From Bradyrhizobium sp. WSM3983 (GTDB taxonomy: Bacteria > Pseudomonadota > Alphaproteobacteria > Rhizobiales > Xanthobacteraceae): a stretch of 64,000 nucleotides of DNA. Positions within the stretch are counted from its first letter, which is position 1; every line of letters begins with the position of its first letter. The translations under genes were made by a program, and so were the position numbers. The notes beneath the pieces were generated by a model that was not told the DNA's origin, did not search any database, and saw nothing but the letters and a program-made list of their open reading frames with translations. Where the stretch lies: the NCBI RefSeq assembly GCF_000473045.1, contig NZ_KI421490.1, positions 47,351-111,350 on the forward strand. Reading direction: 5' to 3'. This document shows positions 7,598-16,389 of the stretch, in pieces.

Positions 7598-8380
7598 ATG
7601 ACGCAGCCTGCAAAGGTCACAGAACCCTCCATGGAGGAGATTCTGGCCTCGATCCGGCGCATCATTGCCGACGACGAGGCCAAGCCGCCGCCGGCAGAGG
7701 CTGCCAAGCCAGCACCGGCGCCCGCCGCGCCCGCACCAAAGCCGCAGGCCATGAACGACATTCCCCCATCCAAGGTCGCGCCTGCAAAGCCTGTTGCTGA
7801 AAAGCCCGCGCCACCGCCCGCCGCGAGGCCCGCTCCGCCGCCGCCTCCCGCGCCGGCCGCGGATGCCGGCCCCAACAACCAGGACGATATCGACGCGCTG
7901 CTGGCGGGGCTCGACACGGCTACGGCTGCGCCCGAGGTCCGTACTCCGGAACCTGAGCCCGAGCTTGAGCCCGAACCCGACGTGCTCGAATTGACCGACG
8001 AGATGGCGATGGACCCGGAGCCGACACCGGCGCCGCCGCCGCCGAGCTTCCGCAGGGTCGAGCCGCGCGACGACCTCGAATTCGCCGAAGCGCCGCCGCC
8101 CCGTCCGACACCTTCGCGGTCCTATGCGCCGGTGGACTTCGACGCTCCCCCGCTGCCGCCGCAGCAGCCGATGCTGGCCCAGTCGACGGTCTCGGCGGTC
8201 GAATCCGCCTTCAACTCCCTGGCCCACACGGTGCTCAGCAGCAATGCGCGGACGCTGGAGGATCTGGTCAAGGAGATGCTGCGTCCGATGCTGAAATCCT
8301 GGCTCGACGACAATCTGCCGGGCCTCGTCGAACGCATCGTGAAGGCCGAAATCGAGCGGGTCTCGCGCGGAGGCCGGTGA
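7598..8380 (+). CDS. PopZ-like (DUF2497) polar organising protein
   Basis: This 260-residue protein has the PopZ/DUF2497 layout: a short conserved N-terminal helix (EPSMEEILASIRRIIADD, about 8-26), a long Pro/Ala/Glu-rich disordered linker (about 27-185) and a conserved C-terminal helical region (about 195-260, LVKEMLRPMLKSWLDDNLP). In Caulobacter PopZ self-assembles at the pole and anchors the ParB-centromere complex and signalling proteins. The acidic proline-rich linker is expected. ATG 7598 was chosen over GTG 7586. It is immediately upstream of valS, as in other rhizobia. Confidence 0.85.
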   Translation: MTQPAKVTEPSMEEILASIRRIIADDEAKPPPAEAAKPAPAPAAPAPKPQAMNDIPPSKVAPAKPVAEKPAPPPAARPAPPPPPAPAADAGPNNQDDIDALLAGLDTATAAPEVRTPEPEPELEPEPDVLELTDEMAMDPEPTPAPPPPSFRRVEPRDDLEFAEAPPPRPTPSRSYAPVDFDAPPLPPQQPMLAQSTVSAVESAFNSLAHTVLSSNARTLEDLVKEMLRPMLKSWLDDNLPGLVERIVKAEIERVSRGGR

Positions 8381-8509
8381 ACCCGGCCGCTCGGCCCCGA
8401 TAAAGCCCTGCTCCCGTGTCATACTTGACCTGTCGGTCGGGCCGGAAAGCCCTTTTGCCGCTGAGCTTTCCGTTGACTTGAACCCCGCACGCGGCTTTCT
8501 AGCAGCCCC

Positions 8510-11386
8510 ATGATCGAGAAAAACTACCAGCCCGCCGATATCGAAGCCCGCATGTCCGTCGTTTGGGAGGACAGCCTTGCCTTCAAGGCCGGCCGTCCCG
8601 ACCGGCGCGACGCCGTGCCCTTCACAATCGTGATCCCGCCGCCGAACGTGACGGGCTCGCTCCACATGGGCCATGCCCTCAACAACACGCTGCAGGACAT
8701 CCTGTGCCGGTTCGAGCGCATGCGCGGCCGCGACGTGCTGTGGCAGCCCGGTACCGACCATGCCGGCATCGCCACCCAGATGGTGGTCGAGCGCCAGCTG
8801 ATGGAGCGCCAGCAGCCCGCCCGCCGTGAGATGGGCCGCGAGACGTTTCTGGAGCGGGTCTGGCAGTGGAAGGCCGAAAGCGGCGACACCATCATCAACC
8901 AGCTCAAGCGCCTCGGCGCCTCCTGCGACTGGTCGCGCGAACGCTTCACCATGGACGAGGGCCTGTCGAAGGCCGTGGTCAAGGTGTTCGTCGAACTGCA
9001 CCGTGACGGTCTGATCTACAAGGACAAGCGGCTGGTGAACTGGGACACCAAGCTCTTGACCGCGATCTCCGATCTCGAAGTGCAGCAGGCCGAGGTGAAG
9101 GGCCGCCTCTGGTATCTGCGCTATCCGATCGAAGGCAAAACGTTCAATCCCGAGGATTCCACGACCTTCATCGTGGTCGCCACGACGCGCCCGGAGACCA
9201 TGCTCGGCGACACCGGGGTTGCCGTGCATCCCGAGGACGAGCGCTACCAGAAGCTGGTCGGCAAGAACGTGATCCTGCCGCTGGTCGGCCGCAAGATTAA
9301 GATCGTCGCCGACGAATACTCCGATCCGGAAAAGGGCTCGGGCGCGGTGAAGGTGACGCCGGCGCACGACTTCAACGATTTCGAGGTCGGCAATCGCCAC
9401 GGCCTGCGCCGCATCAGCGTGCTCGACAAGGAAGGCTGCCTCGATCTGCTCGACAACGAGGATTATCTGCGCGGCCTGCCGGAAGGCGCCTCCCAGTTCG
9501 CCGAGGAGTTCAACAAGGTCGACCGCTTCGCGGCGCGCAAGCGCATCGTCGAGCGGCTGGAGTCGTTCGGCTTCGTCGAGCGGATCGAGCCGCACACCCA
9601 CATGGTGCCGCACGGCGATCGCTCCAACAGCGTGATCGAGCCGTATCTGACCGACCAATGGTACGTGGACGCCAAGACGCTCGCAAAGCCCGCGATTGCG
9701 GCTGTGCGTTCGGGCGAAACGACCTTCGTGCCAAAGAACTGGGAAAAGACCTATTTCGAGTGGATGGAGAACATCCAGCCCTGGTGCATCTCGCGCCAGC
9801 TCTGGTGGGGCCATCAGATCCCGGCCTGGTACGGCCCTGACGGCAAGGTGTTCGTCGCCGAGACCGAGGAGGAGGCCGTCAGCCACGCGCTCGGCTATTA
9901 CGTCGAGCAGGAAGTGATCACGGTCGAGCAGGGCCGCGAGATGGCGCTCGACCGCAACAAGCGCGAAGGCTTCATCACCCGCGATGAGGACGTGCTCGAC
10001 ACCTGGTTCTCCTCGGCGCTGTGGCCGTTCTCGACGCTCGGCTGGCCCGAAGACGCCCCCGAGGTGAAGCGCTACTATCCGACCAATGTGCTGGTCACGG
10101 GCTGGGACATCATCTTCTTCTGGGTCGCCCGCATGATGATGATGGGCCTTCACTTCATGAAGGAGGCGCCGTTCTCGACGGTCTACATCCACCGCCTTGT
10201 CCGTGACGAGAAGGGCGCCAAGATGTCGAAGTCGAAAGGCAACGTCATCGATCCACTCAACCTGATCGACGAGTACGGCGCTGACGCTCTTCGCTTTGCG
10301 CTGGCACGCGAGGCGGCCCACACGCATGACATCAAGCTTTCGTCGCAGCTTGTCGAAATCAATCGCAATTTCGCGACCAAGCTCTGGAATTCCTGCCGCT
10401 TCGCGGAGATGAACGATTGCGTCGTGCCGGAAGGTTTCGAGCCAGCGAAGGCCAAAGAGCCGCTGAATCGCTGGATCGCGCACAAGGCCGCGGAAGCCAC
10501 TCGCGAGGTGACCGAGGCACTTGAAGCTCACAGCTTCAACGAAGCTGCGAGTGCGATGTATCGGTTCGTCTTGAATATCTATTGCGACTGGTACGTCGAA
10601 CTCGCAAAGCCTGCGCTCCTTGGCGCAGACGGCCCGCTCAAGGACGAGACCCGCGCGATGGTCGCCTGGGCGCGCGACGAGATCTTGAAGCTGCTGCACC
10701 CCTTCATGCCCTTCATCACAGAGGAGCTGTGGGAGGTGACGGCCAAGCGCGACGGCCTGCTCGCGCTGGCGCCATGGCCGCTGAAGCCGGCCGGTCCGAC
10801 GCCGGAGCAGCTCGCGATGCTTGCCGCTGCGGCCGGACCGACCGATCCGCTGCTCTCGCCTGCGTTCGTGATGCCGTTCTTCGACCATGCCGACTTCAGC
10901 GATCCAAAGGCGGAGGCCGAGATCGGTTGGGTGATCGACTTGGTCACGCAGATTCGCTCGGTGCGCGCCGAGATGAACATCCCACCGGCCACGCTGACGG
11001 CGCTGGTGCTCGCCGGCGCGTCGGCCGAGACCAGGGAGCGCGCTCCGCGCTGGACCGATGTCATCAAGCGCATGGCGCGGCTCTCTGACATCTCTTTCGC
11101 CGATCGTGCGCCTGACGGTGCGGTTCAGCTGCTCGTCCGCGGCGAGGTGGCTGCGCTGCCGTTGAAGGGCGTGGTCGACGTTGCGGCCGAGCGCGCGCGT
11201 CTCGACAAGGAGATCGCGAAGGCTGACGCCGACATCAGGCGCGCCGAGTCGAAGCTCGCGAACGAGAAATTCGTCGCCAACGCGGCCGAAGAGGTCGTCG
11301 AGGAGGAGCGCGAAAAGCGCGAGGCGGCGCTGGCTCGGAAGGCCAAGCTGCTCGAGGCGCTCGAGCGGCTGAAGCAGGCGTCGTAG
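8510..11386 (+). CDS. valS: valine--tRNA ligase
   Basis: This 958-residue class I aminoacyl-tRNA synthetase charges tRNA-Val. The HIGH signature is seen as HMGH (52-55, after PPPNVTGSL) and KMSKS at 571-575. The editing domain lies between them, the anticodon-binding domain is at about 640-800, and the C-terminal Lys/Glu/Ala-rich coiled coil is at about 885-955. Length and domain order match bacterial ValRS. A repeat-derived hairpin downstream separates it from the convergent glycosylase gene. Confidence 0.98.
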   Translation: MIEKNYQPADIEARMSVVWEDSLAFKAGRPDRRDAVPFTIVIPPPNVTGSLHMGHALNNTLQDILCRFERMRGRDVLWQPGTDHAGIATQMVVERQLMERQQPARREMGRETFLERVWQWKAESGDTIINQLKRLGASCDWSRERFTMDEGLSKAVVKVFVELHRDGLIYKDKRLVNWDTKLLTAISDLEVQQAEVKGRLWYLRYPIEGKTFNPEDSTTFIVVATTRPETMLGDTGVAVHPEDERYQKLVGKNVILPLVGRKIKIVADEYSDPEKGSGAVKVTPAHDFNDFEVGNRHGLRRISVLDKEGCLDLLDNEDYLRGLPEGASQFAEEFNKVDRFAARKRIVERLESFGFVERIEPHTHMVPHGDRSNSVIEPYLTDQWYVDAKTLAKPAIAAVRSGETTFVPKNWEKTYFEWMENIQPWCISRQLWWGHQIPAWYGPDGKVFVAETEEEAVSHALGYYVEQEVITVEQGREMALDRNKREGFITRDEDVLDTWFSSALWPFSTLGWPEDAPEVKRYYPTNVLVTGWDIIFFWVARMMMMGLHFMKEAPFSTVYIHRLVRDEKGAKMSKSKGNVIDPLNLIDEYGADALRFALAREAAHTHDIKLSSQLVEINRNFATKLWNSCRFAEMNDCVVPEGFEPAKAKEPLNRWIAHKAAEATREVTEALEAHSFNEAASAMYRFVLNIYCDWYVELAKPALLGADGPLKDETRAMVAWARDEILKLLHPFMPFITEELWEVTAKRDGLLALAPWPLKPAGPTPEQLAMLAAAAGPTDPLLSPAFVMPFFDHADFSDPKAEAEIGWVIDLVTQIRSVRAEMNIPPATLTALVLAGASAETRERAPRWTDVIKRMARLSDISFADRAPDGAVQLLVRGEVAALPLKGVVDVAAERARLDKEIAKADADIRRAESKLANEKFVANAAEEVVEEEREKREAALARKAKLLEALERLKQAS

Positions 11387-11487
11387 AGCGTTTTCAAGCG
11401 AAGGGGATACCGGTTCGCGTAAAGAAAACGCGTCAATCGAAAAATCAAGAGCCCCGTTCCGATTCCATCGGAACGGAAATGGCTCTA
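11384..11487. repeat. intergenic repeat with strong hairpin between valS and the glycosylase gene
   Basis: The stretch starts with tagagcgttttcaagcgaag and ends in a hairpin: CCGTTCCGAT (11454-11463) and ATCGGAACGG (11467-11476), extended by AGAGC and GCTCT on the outside. I recognise this wording as a frequent dispersed intergenic repeat of Bradyrhizobium, from memory. The hairpin is placed to stop transcription from both sides. Confidence 0.7.
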
Positions 11488-11490
11488 GCC

Positions 11491-12093
11491 CTATTTCGGA
11501 AACGGCTTGCTGAGGAATTTGGAGCCCCTGACGCCATAGCGCCAGGGCAGCTCGACAGCCTTGGTGATTCCGATCCGGATGCCCGTTGCCACCTCGACAT
11601 CCTCCGTCCGTGCATGCAGCGCGATCGGTGGCCGGTCCAGGGGCAGCGCATTGTGCGCGACGGTGATCCCGAGCGCCTCCGTCAGCTTGCCCGGGCCCGA
11701 GCACAGTGCGTGCATGTCCGGGAGATGGCGGCGACGACGCATCGCTGCCAAACCGTGCGTCGGCTCCAGTGCGCGGATCAGCACGGCGGCCGCCGAGCCT
11801 TCCTCCTCGCAGACGAAGTTGACGCACCAGTGGATGCCGTAGGAGCGGTAGACATAGGCAAAGCCGGGTGGGCCGAACATGATCTGGTTCCGCGGCGTGG
11901 GCCCGTTGTAGGAATGCGCCGCCGGCTCGGTATGATGATAGGCCTCGACCTCGACGATGATCCCGCCGACGCCGTCGACCAGCATGGTCGCACCGATCAG
12001 GTCGCGCGCGACCTCGCGGACGCTGCGCGCGAAAAAGGCGCGCTTCAGGGCTTTGCCGAGCCGCGGTGTGGAAGTCTTCGAGACTGAAGCCAT
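11491..12093 (-). CDS. DNA-3-methyladenine glycosylase (AAG/Mpg family)
   Basis: This 200-residue protein of the AAG fold excises alkylated purines in base-excision repair. Landmarks are the N-terminal FARSVREVARDLIGATMLVDG, the catalytic-region motif IVEVEAYHHTEPAAHSYNG (Glu as the catalytic residue of the family), the PGFAYVYRSYGIHWCVNFV core and the CSGPGKLTEALGI loop. Start choice is uncertain: ATG 12093 gives the usual length, while ATG 12144 or 12135 would add 14-17 residues and lies nearer to an AGGGA. The much longer open frame upstream is a shadow of lipA. Confidence 0.92.
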   Translation of the reverse strand: MASVSKTSTPRLGKALKRAFFARSVREVARDLIGATMLVDGVGGIIVEVEAYHHTEPAAHSYNGPTPRNQIMFGPPGFAYVYRSYGIHWCVNFVCEEEGSAAAVLIRALEPTHGLAAMRRRRHLPDMHALCSGPGKLTEALGITVAHNALPLDRPPIALHARTEDVEVATGIRIGITKAVELPWRYGVRGSKFLSKPFPK

Positions 12094-12222
12094 TCGAGGG
12101 AGAATCGCCTGAGAACTGAGCAGGATATTGCCCATATCTGCCATGTTCCCTGAAGCGGCGCGAGCCGGGTTGCGGCAGACAGCCAGACCGACTAGGTAGG
12201 ACCTGAACAGACCGGACAGATC

Positions 12223-13179
12223 ATGGTCGTTATTGTCGATACCATCACGAACCCGTTGCGCCCGCGCCACCCCGAAAAGGTGAATCGCCCCGATTCCGCT
12301 TCGCCGCCGAAGCCGGACTGGATTCGCGTGCGCGCGCCCAATACCCGCGGCTATGCCGACACCCGCAACATCGTGCGCGCCAACGGCCTGCACACGGTGT
12401 GCGAGGAGGCGGGCTGCCCGAATATCGGCGAGTGCTGGGACAAGAAGCACGCGACCTTCATGATCATGGGTGACACCTGCACCCGGGCCTGCGCCTTCTG
12501 CAACGTCAAGACCGGCATGCCGAACGCGCTGGATGCGGCCGAACCGCAGAATGTCGCCGAGGCCGTCGCCAAGCTTGGCTTGGCCCATGTCGTCATCACT
12601 TCCGTCGACCGCGACGATCTTGCCGATGGTGGCGCCGAGCACTTTGCTCAGACCATCAGCGCGATCCGCGCCGCCTGTCCCTCGACCACGATCGAGATCC
12701 TGACGCCCGACTTCCTGCGCAAGGAGGGGGCACTCGAGGTCGTCATCGCGGCGCGGCCCGACGTGTTCAACCACAATCTCGAGACCGTGCCGTCGCGCTA
12801 TCTGACGGTGCGGCCCGGCGCGCGCTATTTCCACTCGATCCGGCTGCTGCAGCGGGTCAAGGAGCTCGACCCTACCATCTTCACCAAGTCCGGCATCATG
12901 GTCGGCCTCGGCGAGGAGCGCCACGAGGTGCAGCAGGTGATGGACGATCTGCGCTCCGCCGACGTCGATTTCCTGACCATCGGCCAATATCTCCAGCCGA
13001 CCCGCAAGCATCACGCGGTGATGCGCTATGTGCCGCCGGACGAGTTCAGTTCTTACGAAAAGGTCGCCTACACCAAGGGCTTCCTCATGGTGTCGGCGAG
13101 CCCGCTCACCCGTTCGTCGCATCATGCCGGCGAGGACTTTGCGAGACTGAAGGCTGCGCGGGCAGCTAACGCTCGCTGA
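12223..13179 (+). CDS. lipA: lipoyl synthase
   Basis: This 318-residue radical-SAM enzyme inserts two sulfurs into octanoyl-E2/H-protein to make the lipoyl cofactor. Both iron-sulfur sites are visible: the auxiliary cluster motif CEEAGCPNIGEC (about 60-71) and the radical-SAM motif CTRACAFC (Cys 86, 90, 93). The conserved C-terminal Ser region is present as SPLTRSSHHAGEDF. It is followed after 6 bases by the RatA/COQ10-like gene. No lipB is seen in the window. Confidence 0.98.
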   Translation: MVVIVDTITNPLRPRHPEKVNRPDSASPPKPDWIRVRAPNTRGYADTRNIVRANGLHTVCEEAGCPNIGECWDKKHATFMIMGDTCTRACAFCNVKTGMPNALDAAEPQNVAEAVAKLGLAHVVITSVDRDDLADGGAEHFAQTISAIRAACPSTTIEILTPDFLRKEGALEVVIAARPDVFNHNLETVPSRYLTVRPGARYFHSIRLLQRVKELDPTIFTKSGIMVGLGEERHEVQQVMDDLRSADVDFLTIGQYLQPTRKHHAVMRYVPPDEFSSYEKVAYTKGFLMVSASPLTRSSHHAGEDFARLKAARAANAR

Positions 13180-13185
13180 ACCGCT

Positions 13186-13668
13186 ATGCCCAAATTTTCG
13201 AGCAAGCGCCGTGTCAATCACAGCGCATCCAGGATGTTTGATCTGGTCGCCGACGTCGAGCGCTATCCGGAATTCGTGCCGCTGTGCAGCGCCCTGAAGA
13301 TCCGTCAGCGCATGGCCAAGCCCGACGGGACCGAGGTGCTGGTCGCCGACATGACGGTGTCGTTCAAGCTGGTCAAGGAATCCTTCACCAGCCGCGTGAC
13401 GCTCGATCGCGCCAATCTGAAAATCCTGGTCGAATATCTGCAAGGTCCGTTCAGTAATCTCGAAAACCGCTGGACGTTCGAGCCTAAAGGCCAACAGGAT
13501 GGCAGTGACTTCTGCGATGTCGGTTTCTTCCTCGCCTATGAGTTCAAGAGCCGCATGCTGGCGATGCTGATGGGCTCGATGTTCGACGCCGCATTCGCGC
13601 GGTTCTCTACTGCGTTCGAGAAACGGGCCGATGCGATCTATGGCCGGCCGAAGCTGGCGTCGTCGTAG
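13186..13668 (+). CDS. RatA/COQ10-like START-domain protein
   Basis: This 160-residue polyketide-cyclase/START-fold protein begins MPKFSSKRRVNHSASRMFDLVADVERYPEFVPLC, the signature opening of the COQ10/RatA family. Alphaproteobacterial and mitochondrial members bind ubiquinone and support respiration; the E. coli name RatA refers to a ribosome-association toxin activity that has not been shown for this branch. Linkage to lipA (6-base gap) is common in alphaproteobacteria and fits a respiratory role. Confidence 0.88.
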   Translation: MPKFSSKRRVNHSASRMFDLVADVERYPEFVPLCSALKIRQRMAKPDGTEVLVADMTVSFKLVKESFTSRVTLDRANLKILVEYLQGPFSNLENRWTFEPKGQQDGSDFCDVGFFLAYEFKSRMLAMLMGSMFDAAFARFSTAFEKRADAIYGRPKLASS

Positions 13669-14114
13669 ACTTTACGGTTAGGCACACTCTCTCTCCGGTC
13701 GTTGCGAGGAGCTCTTGCGACGAAGCAATCCAGAATCTTTCGGCCGAGGGATTCTGGATTGCTTCGCTGCGCTCGCAATGACGGAGTGCGAGGCAACATC
13801 TCCCTTCCAATAACGCGCATCTCAACTCGCAGACACAGATACGCATCCTCACAGCTTGCTTCGCCCTACCGGCTGGGTGTTTTTCCCGTCGGGCGACACA
13901 AGCCATGGTGGCCGACGAGCGCGGTTCGTGGTCTGGCGCAGACTCTCAATTCAAGCGCAGCGCTCCTGGCCGTGACAAGTGCAGTCTGTGCCAGAACGCC
14001 GGGTACTGACGGAACGCCCCTTGTCGCCAACGGCACACCTTGGGCACGTTGTTCCCCTGCGTATTCGACTACAATCCGAGTCGGGCACGGGGCTTTTCTA
14101 GTGGACTGGGAGAC
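13669..14114. other. repeat-bearing intergenic region
   Basis: This is a non-coding stretch after the RatA-like gene. It carries the inverted repeat at 13700-13783. The remainder, 13790-14100, contains frames on both strands without ribosome sites or recognisable products; I see no gene in it. Confidence 0.5.
13700..13783. repeat. long imperfect inverted repeat
   Basis: The left arm cgttgcgaggagc...gaagcaatccagaat (13700-13737) is complementary to the right arm attctggattgcttcg...cgcaatgacg (13751-13783), with the 15-bp core GAAGCAATCCAGAAT/ATTCTGGATTGCTTC perfect. The resulting hairpin can act as a terminator for the lipA-ratA pair. The cgcaatgacgg end resembles the one near 288-300. Confidence 0.75.
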
Positions 14115-14318
14115 ATGGCGCGCTGGAAGCAATCGTGGAGCGAGGAAGATCTTACGAGGCTCAGGAAGCTCGCGGGCACCAAGTCGATCACGATGATCGC
14201 GAAGGAGCTCGGACGAACCACAGGGACGGTGCTCGCGAAGGCGATCGAGCAGAAACTCCCCGTCATGCACCGATCGGGCGAGCGAAACAGTCGTGCGTTC
14301 GAGCGCCGCGAGATGTGA
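14115..14318 (+). CDS. small helix-turn-helix (SANT/GcrA-like) protein
   Basis: The 67-residue product from ATG 14115 (GGGAGA just upstream) begins MARWKQSWSEEDLTRLRKLAG and carries a Myb/SANT-like trihelical motif (about 5-48): a tryptophan, acidic helix 1, KSITMIAKELGRT helix 2 and TVLAKAIEQKL as recognition helix. The spacing resembles the N-terminal DNA-binding part of GcrA and small rhizobial paralogues. DNA binding is inferred from the motif only. The longer frame from 14040 lacks support. Confidence 0.6.
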   Translation: MARWKQSWSEEDLTRLRKLAGTKSITMIAKELGRTTGTVLAKAIEQKLPVMHRSGERNSRAFERREM

Positions 14319-14374
14319 GACTTCTGCCGCTGGGTGTTCCGGTGGCGCTTGGCTCGCCCTGGATCCGGGGCAGT

Positions 14375-14986
14375 TCACCCCCGCGGCGACCGTGACGGTC
14401 TGCGCTTCACGGCGTGCCGCCGCGGCGAGCGGGTGACGCGCGGACGAAGCCTCGTTGCGGCTGTAGCGCGGCGCGGCTTGGCCGCGGCCTGCGGGCCGCG
14501 GGCGAGCTCCATCAGCATACGCAGCGCCTCGACCACCGAGCGCTGACGCACCGCGGTGCGGCCGATCGCGCCAAATCGCTGCTCGCGATGGACGATGCGG
14601 CCATCGCGCGCGGCAACGGCGAAATGCACGAGGCCGACCGGCTTGCCGGGCGTGGCGCCACCGGGGCCGGCAATGCCGGTGATGGCGACCGCGAGATCGA
14701 CATCGGCACGCTCCAGCGCGCCGACCGCCATCGCGGTCGCGGTCTCCTTGCTGACGGCGCCGAAATTCGTGAGTGTGCTGGCCTCGACCCCCAGCATCGC
14801 GCGCTTGGCGTCGTTGGAATAGGTGACGAAGCCGCGATCGATGACATCAGACGAGCCGGGAATATCAGTCAGCGCGCCAGCGACAAGGCCCCCGGTGCAG
14901 GATTCAGCGGTCGCGATCGTCAGCTTGCGCATCCGGCAGAGGTCGAGCAGCGAGCGGGAGAGGGCACGTGCGTCGCTGCCGGCCAT
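14375..14986 (-). CDS. CinA family protein (nicotinamide-nucleotide amidohydrolase domain)
   Basis: This 203-residue protein contains the PncC/CinA C-terminal domain (about 1-165): TIATAESCTGGLVAGALTDIPGSS, then GVSAxT-like ASTLTNFGAVSKETATAMAVGA, and the AVAITGIAGPGG motif. Family enzymes deamidate nicotinamide mononucleotide to recycle NAD breakdown products. A basic Arg/Ala/Pro-rich tail (about 170-203) is extra compared with the usual length. It starts three bases after the ispDF stop, so the two are co-transcribed. Confidence 0.9.
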   Translation of the reverse strand: MAGSDARALSRSLLDLCRMRKLTIATAESCTGGLVAGALTDIPGSSDVIDRGFVTYSNDAKRAMLGVEASTLTNFGAVSKETATAMAVGALERADVDLAVAITGIAGPGGATPGKPVGLVHFAVAARDGRIVHREQRFGAIGRTAVRQRSVVEALRMLMELARGPQAAAKPRRATAATRLRPRVTRSPRRHAVKRRPSRSPRG

Positions 14987-14989
14987 GAC

Positions 14990-16171
14990 CTAGACGCTCC
15001 AGGGGAGACGGATGGTAGCGCTCGCGGTGGCCGCGATGCCCTCCTCGCGGCCGGTGAAGCCGAGCCTCTCGCTGGTCGTCGCCTTCACCGCAACGCGGGA
15101 GATATCGACGCCGGAGATTTCGGCGATACGCGCGCGCATGGTGTCGCGCAAGGGGCCGATCTTCGGCCGCTCGCAGATCATCGTGACCTCGAGATTGGCG
15201 ATGCGGCCGCCGCGCGCCGTGACGCGCTCGATGGCGTATTGCAAAAACTGGTCGGAGGAGGCGCCCTTCCACTTCGCGTCGCTCGGCGGGAAGTGCGAGC
15301 CGATGTCACCGTCGGCCAACGCGCCAAGGATCGCGTCAACCAGCGCATGCAGGCCGACATCGCCATCGGAATGAGCCAGGAAGCCTTTCGTGTGCGGCAC
15401 GCGCACGCCGCAGAGCATGAGATGGTCGCCTTCGCCGAAGGCATGCACGTCATAGCCCGTGCCGGTCCTGATGTCGCCGAGCAGGCTCGCCAGGCGCGAT
15501 TCCTCGCGCACGAAATCTTCGGGAGTTGTGAGCTTCATATTGGCAACATCGCCTTCAAAGGTCGCAACCGTCAATCCTGACCATTCGGCGATCGCGGCAT
15601 CATCGGTGAAATCGCTTCTTCCGTCCTTGGCCGCGCGACGATGCGCTTCGAGGATGACGTCGAAACGAAAGGATTGCGGCGTCTGCGCGATTCGCAAACG
15701 GGCGCGGTCCGGCGTGTCCTCGACATTGCCGTCCGCGCCGGTGACCTTGATGGTGTCGGTGACGGGGACGACGGGGATTGCAGCACCGGTGCGGCTTGCC
15801 GCCTCGATCGCACGCGAGATCACGCCGGCCGAGACGAAGGGACGCGCGGCGTCGTGGATCAGGACGATGTCGGGCTTGTGCCTGGCGAGCGCTTCGAGAC
15901 CGGCAAGCACCGAGGCCTGGCGCGTCGCGCCGCCATTGGTCGGCGCCTCGTGCTTCAGGCCTGCGACCGCTGCCGTGAACATGGCGCTGTCGTCGGGGTT
16001 CACCACCGGCTGCACCGCGAGCACGTCGGCGTGGGTGCTGAAGGCTTCCATGGCGCGGTAGATCACGGGTACGCCGCCGATCTCACGATATTGCTTCGGA
16101 CCGCCGGCGCCCGCGCGCAGGCCACGTCCGGCCGCGACAAGAACGACTGCAGTGCGCTGTGATTTCGCCAT
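14990..16171 (-). CDS. ispDF: bifunctional IspD/IspF (MEP pathway)
   Basis: This 393-residue fusion makes isoprenoid precursors. The N-terminal IspD domain (about 1-225) has the nucleotidyltransferase start VVLVAAGRGLRAGAGGPKQYR and IHDAARPFV. The C-terminal IspF domain (about 232-393) has RTGTGYDVHAF with metal-binding Asp and His, the conserved AHSDGDVGLHAL and IGSHFPPSD. The fusion is normal in alphaproteobacteria. ATG 16171 was chosen because it begins directly before the IspD fold (MAKSQRTAVVLVAAG); the longer frame to 16303 is unsupported. It is divergent from dusB. Confidence 0.97.
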   Translation of the reverse strand: MAKSQRTAVVLVAAGRGLRAGAGGPKQYREIGGVPVIYRAMEAFSTHADVLAVQPVVNPDDSAMFTAAVAGLKHEAPTNGGATRQASVLAGLEALARHKPDIVLIHDAARPFVSAGVISRAIEAASRTGAAIPVVPVTDTIKVTGADGNVEDTPDRARLRIAQTPQSFRFDVILEAHRRAAKDGRSDFTDDAAIAEWSGLTVATFEGDVANMKLTTPEDFVREESRLASLLGDIRTGTGYDVHAFGEGDHLMLCGVRVPHTKGFLAHSDGDVGLHALVDAILGALADGDIGSHFPPSDAKWKGASSDQFLQYAIERVTARGGRIANLEVTMICERPKIGPLRDTMRARIAEISGVDISRVAVKATTSERLGFTGREEGIAATASATIRLPWSV

Positions 16172-16389
16172 AGGACTCAAATATTGAACTGTTAAGGGAT
16201 GCGTCGGGCGTGGGGCGATTGCCGGCATGCCTCTAGCACGGCAGGCCCGCAAAAAAAGGGGGTTTCCCCGGATTGTAGGATTCAGCATTTTGCTGCACTG
16301 CACTTGAAAGATTTGCAGAACTGTCTAAACTGTAGGCATGGCGCTTGACTGCACAAGAATTGTGCGCAAGATTGGCTATGGCAGGCGCG

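Noticed and set aside
5897..11827. 1976-codon open frame on the minus strand
   Set aside because: It runs antisense to tolC, popZ and valS; the product is Arg/Leu/Asp-rich without any family similarity, typical of a shadow frame in high-GC DNA.
12094..13494. Long upstream extension of the glycosylase frame
   Set aside because: It is antisense to lipA and the RatA-like gene and has no similarity; the glycosylase starts near 12093.
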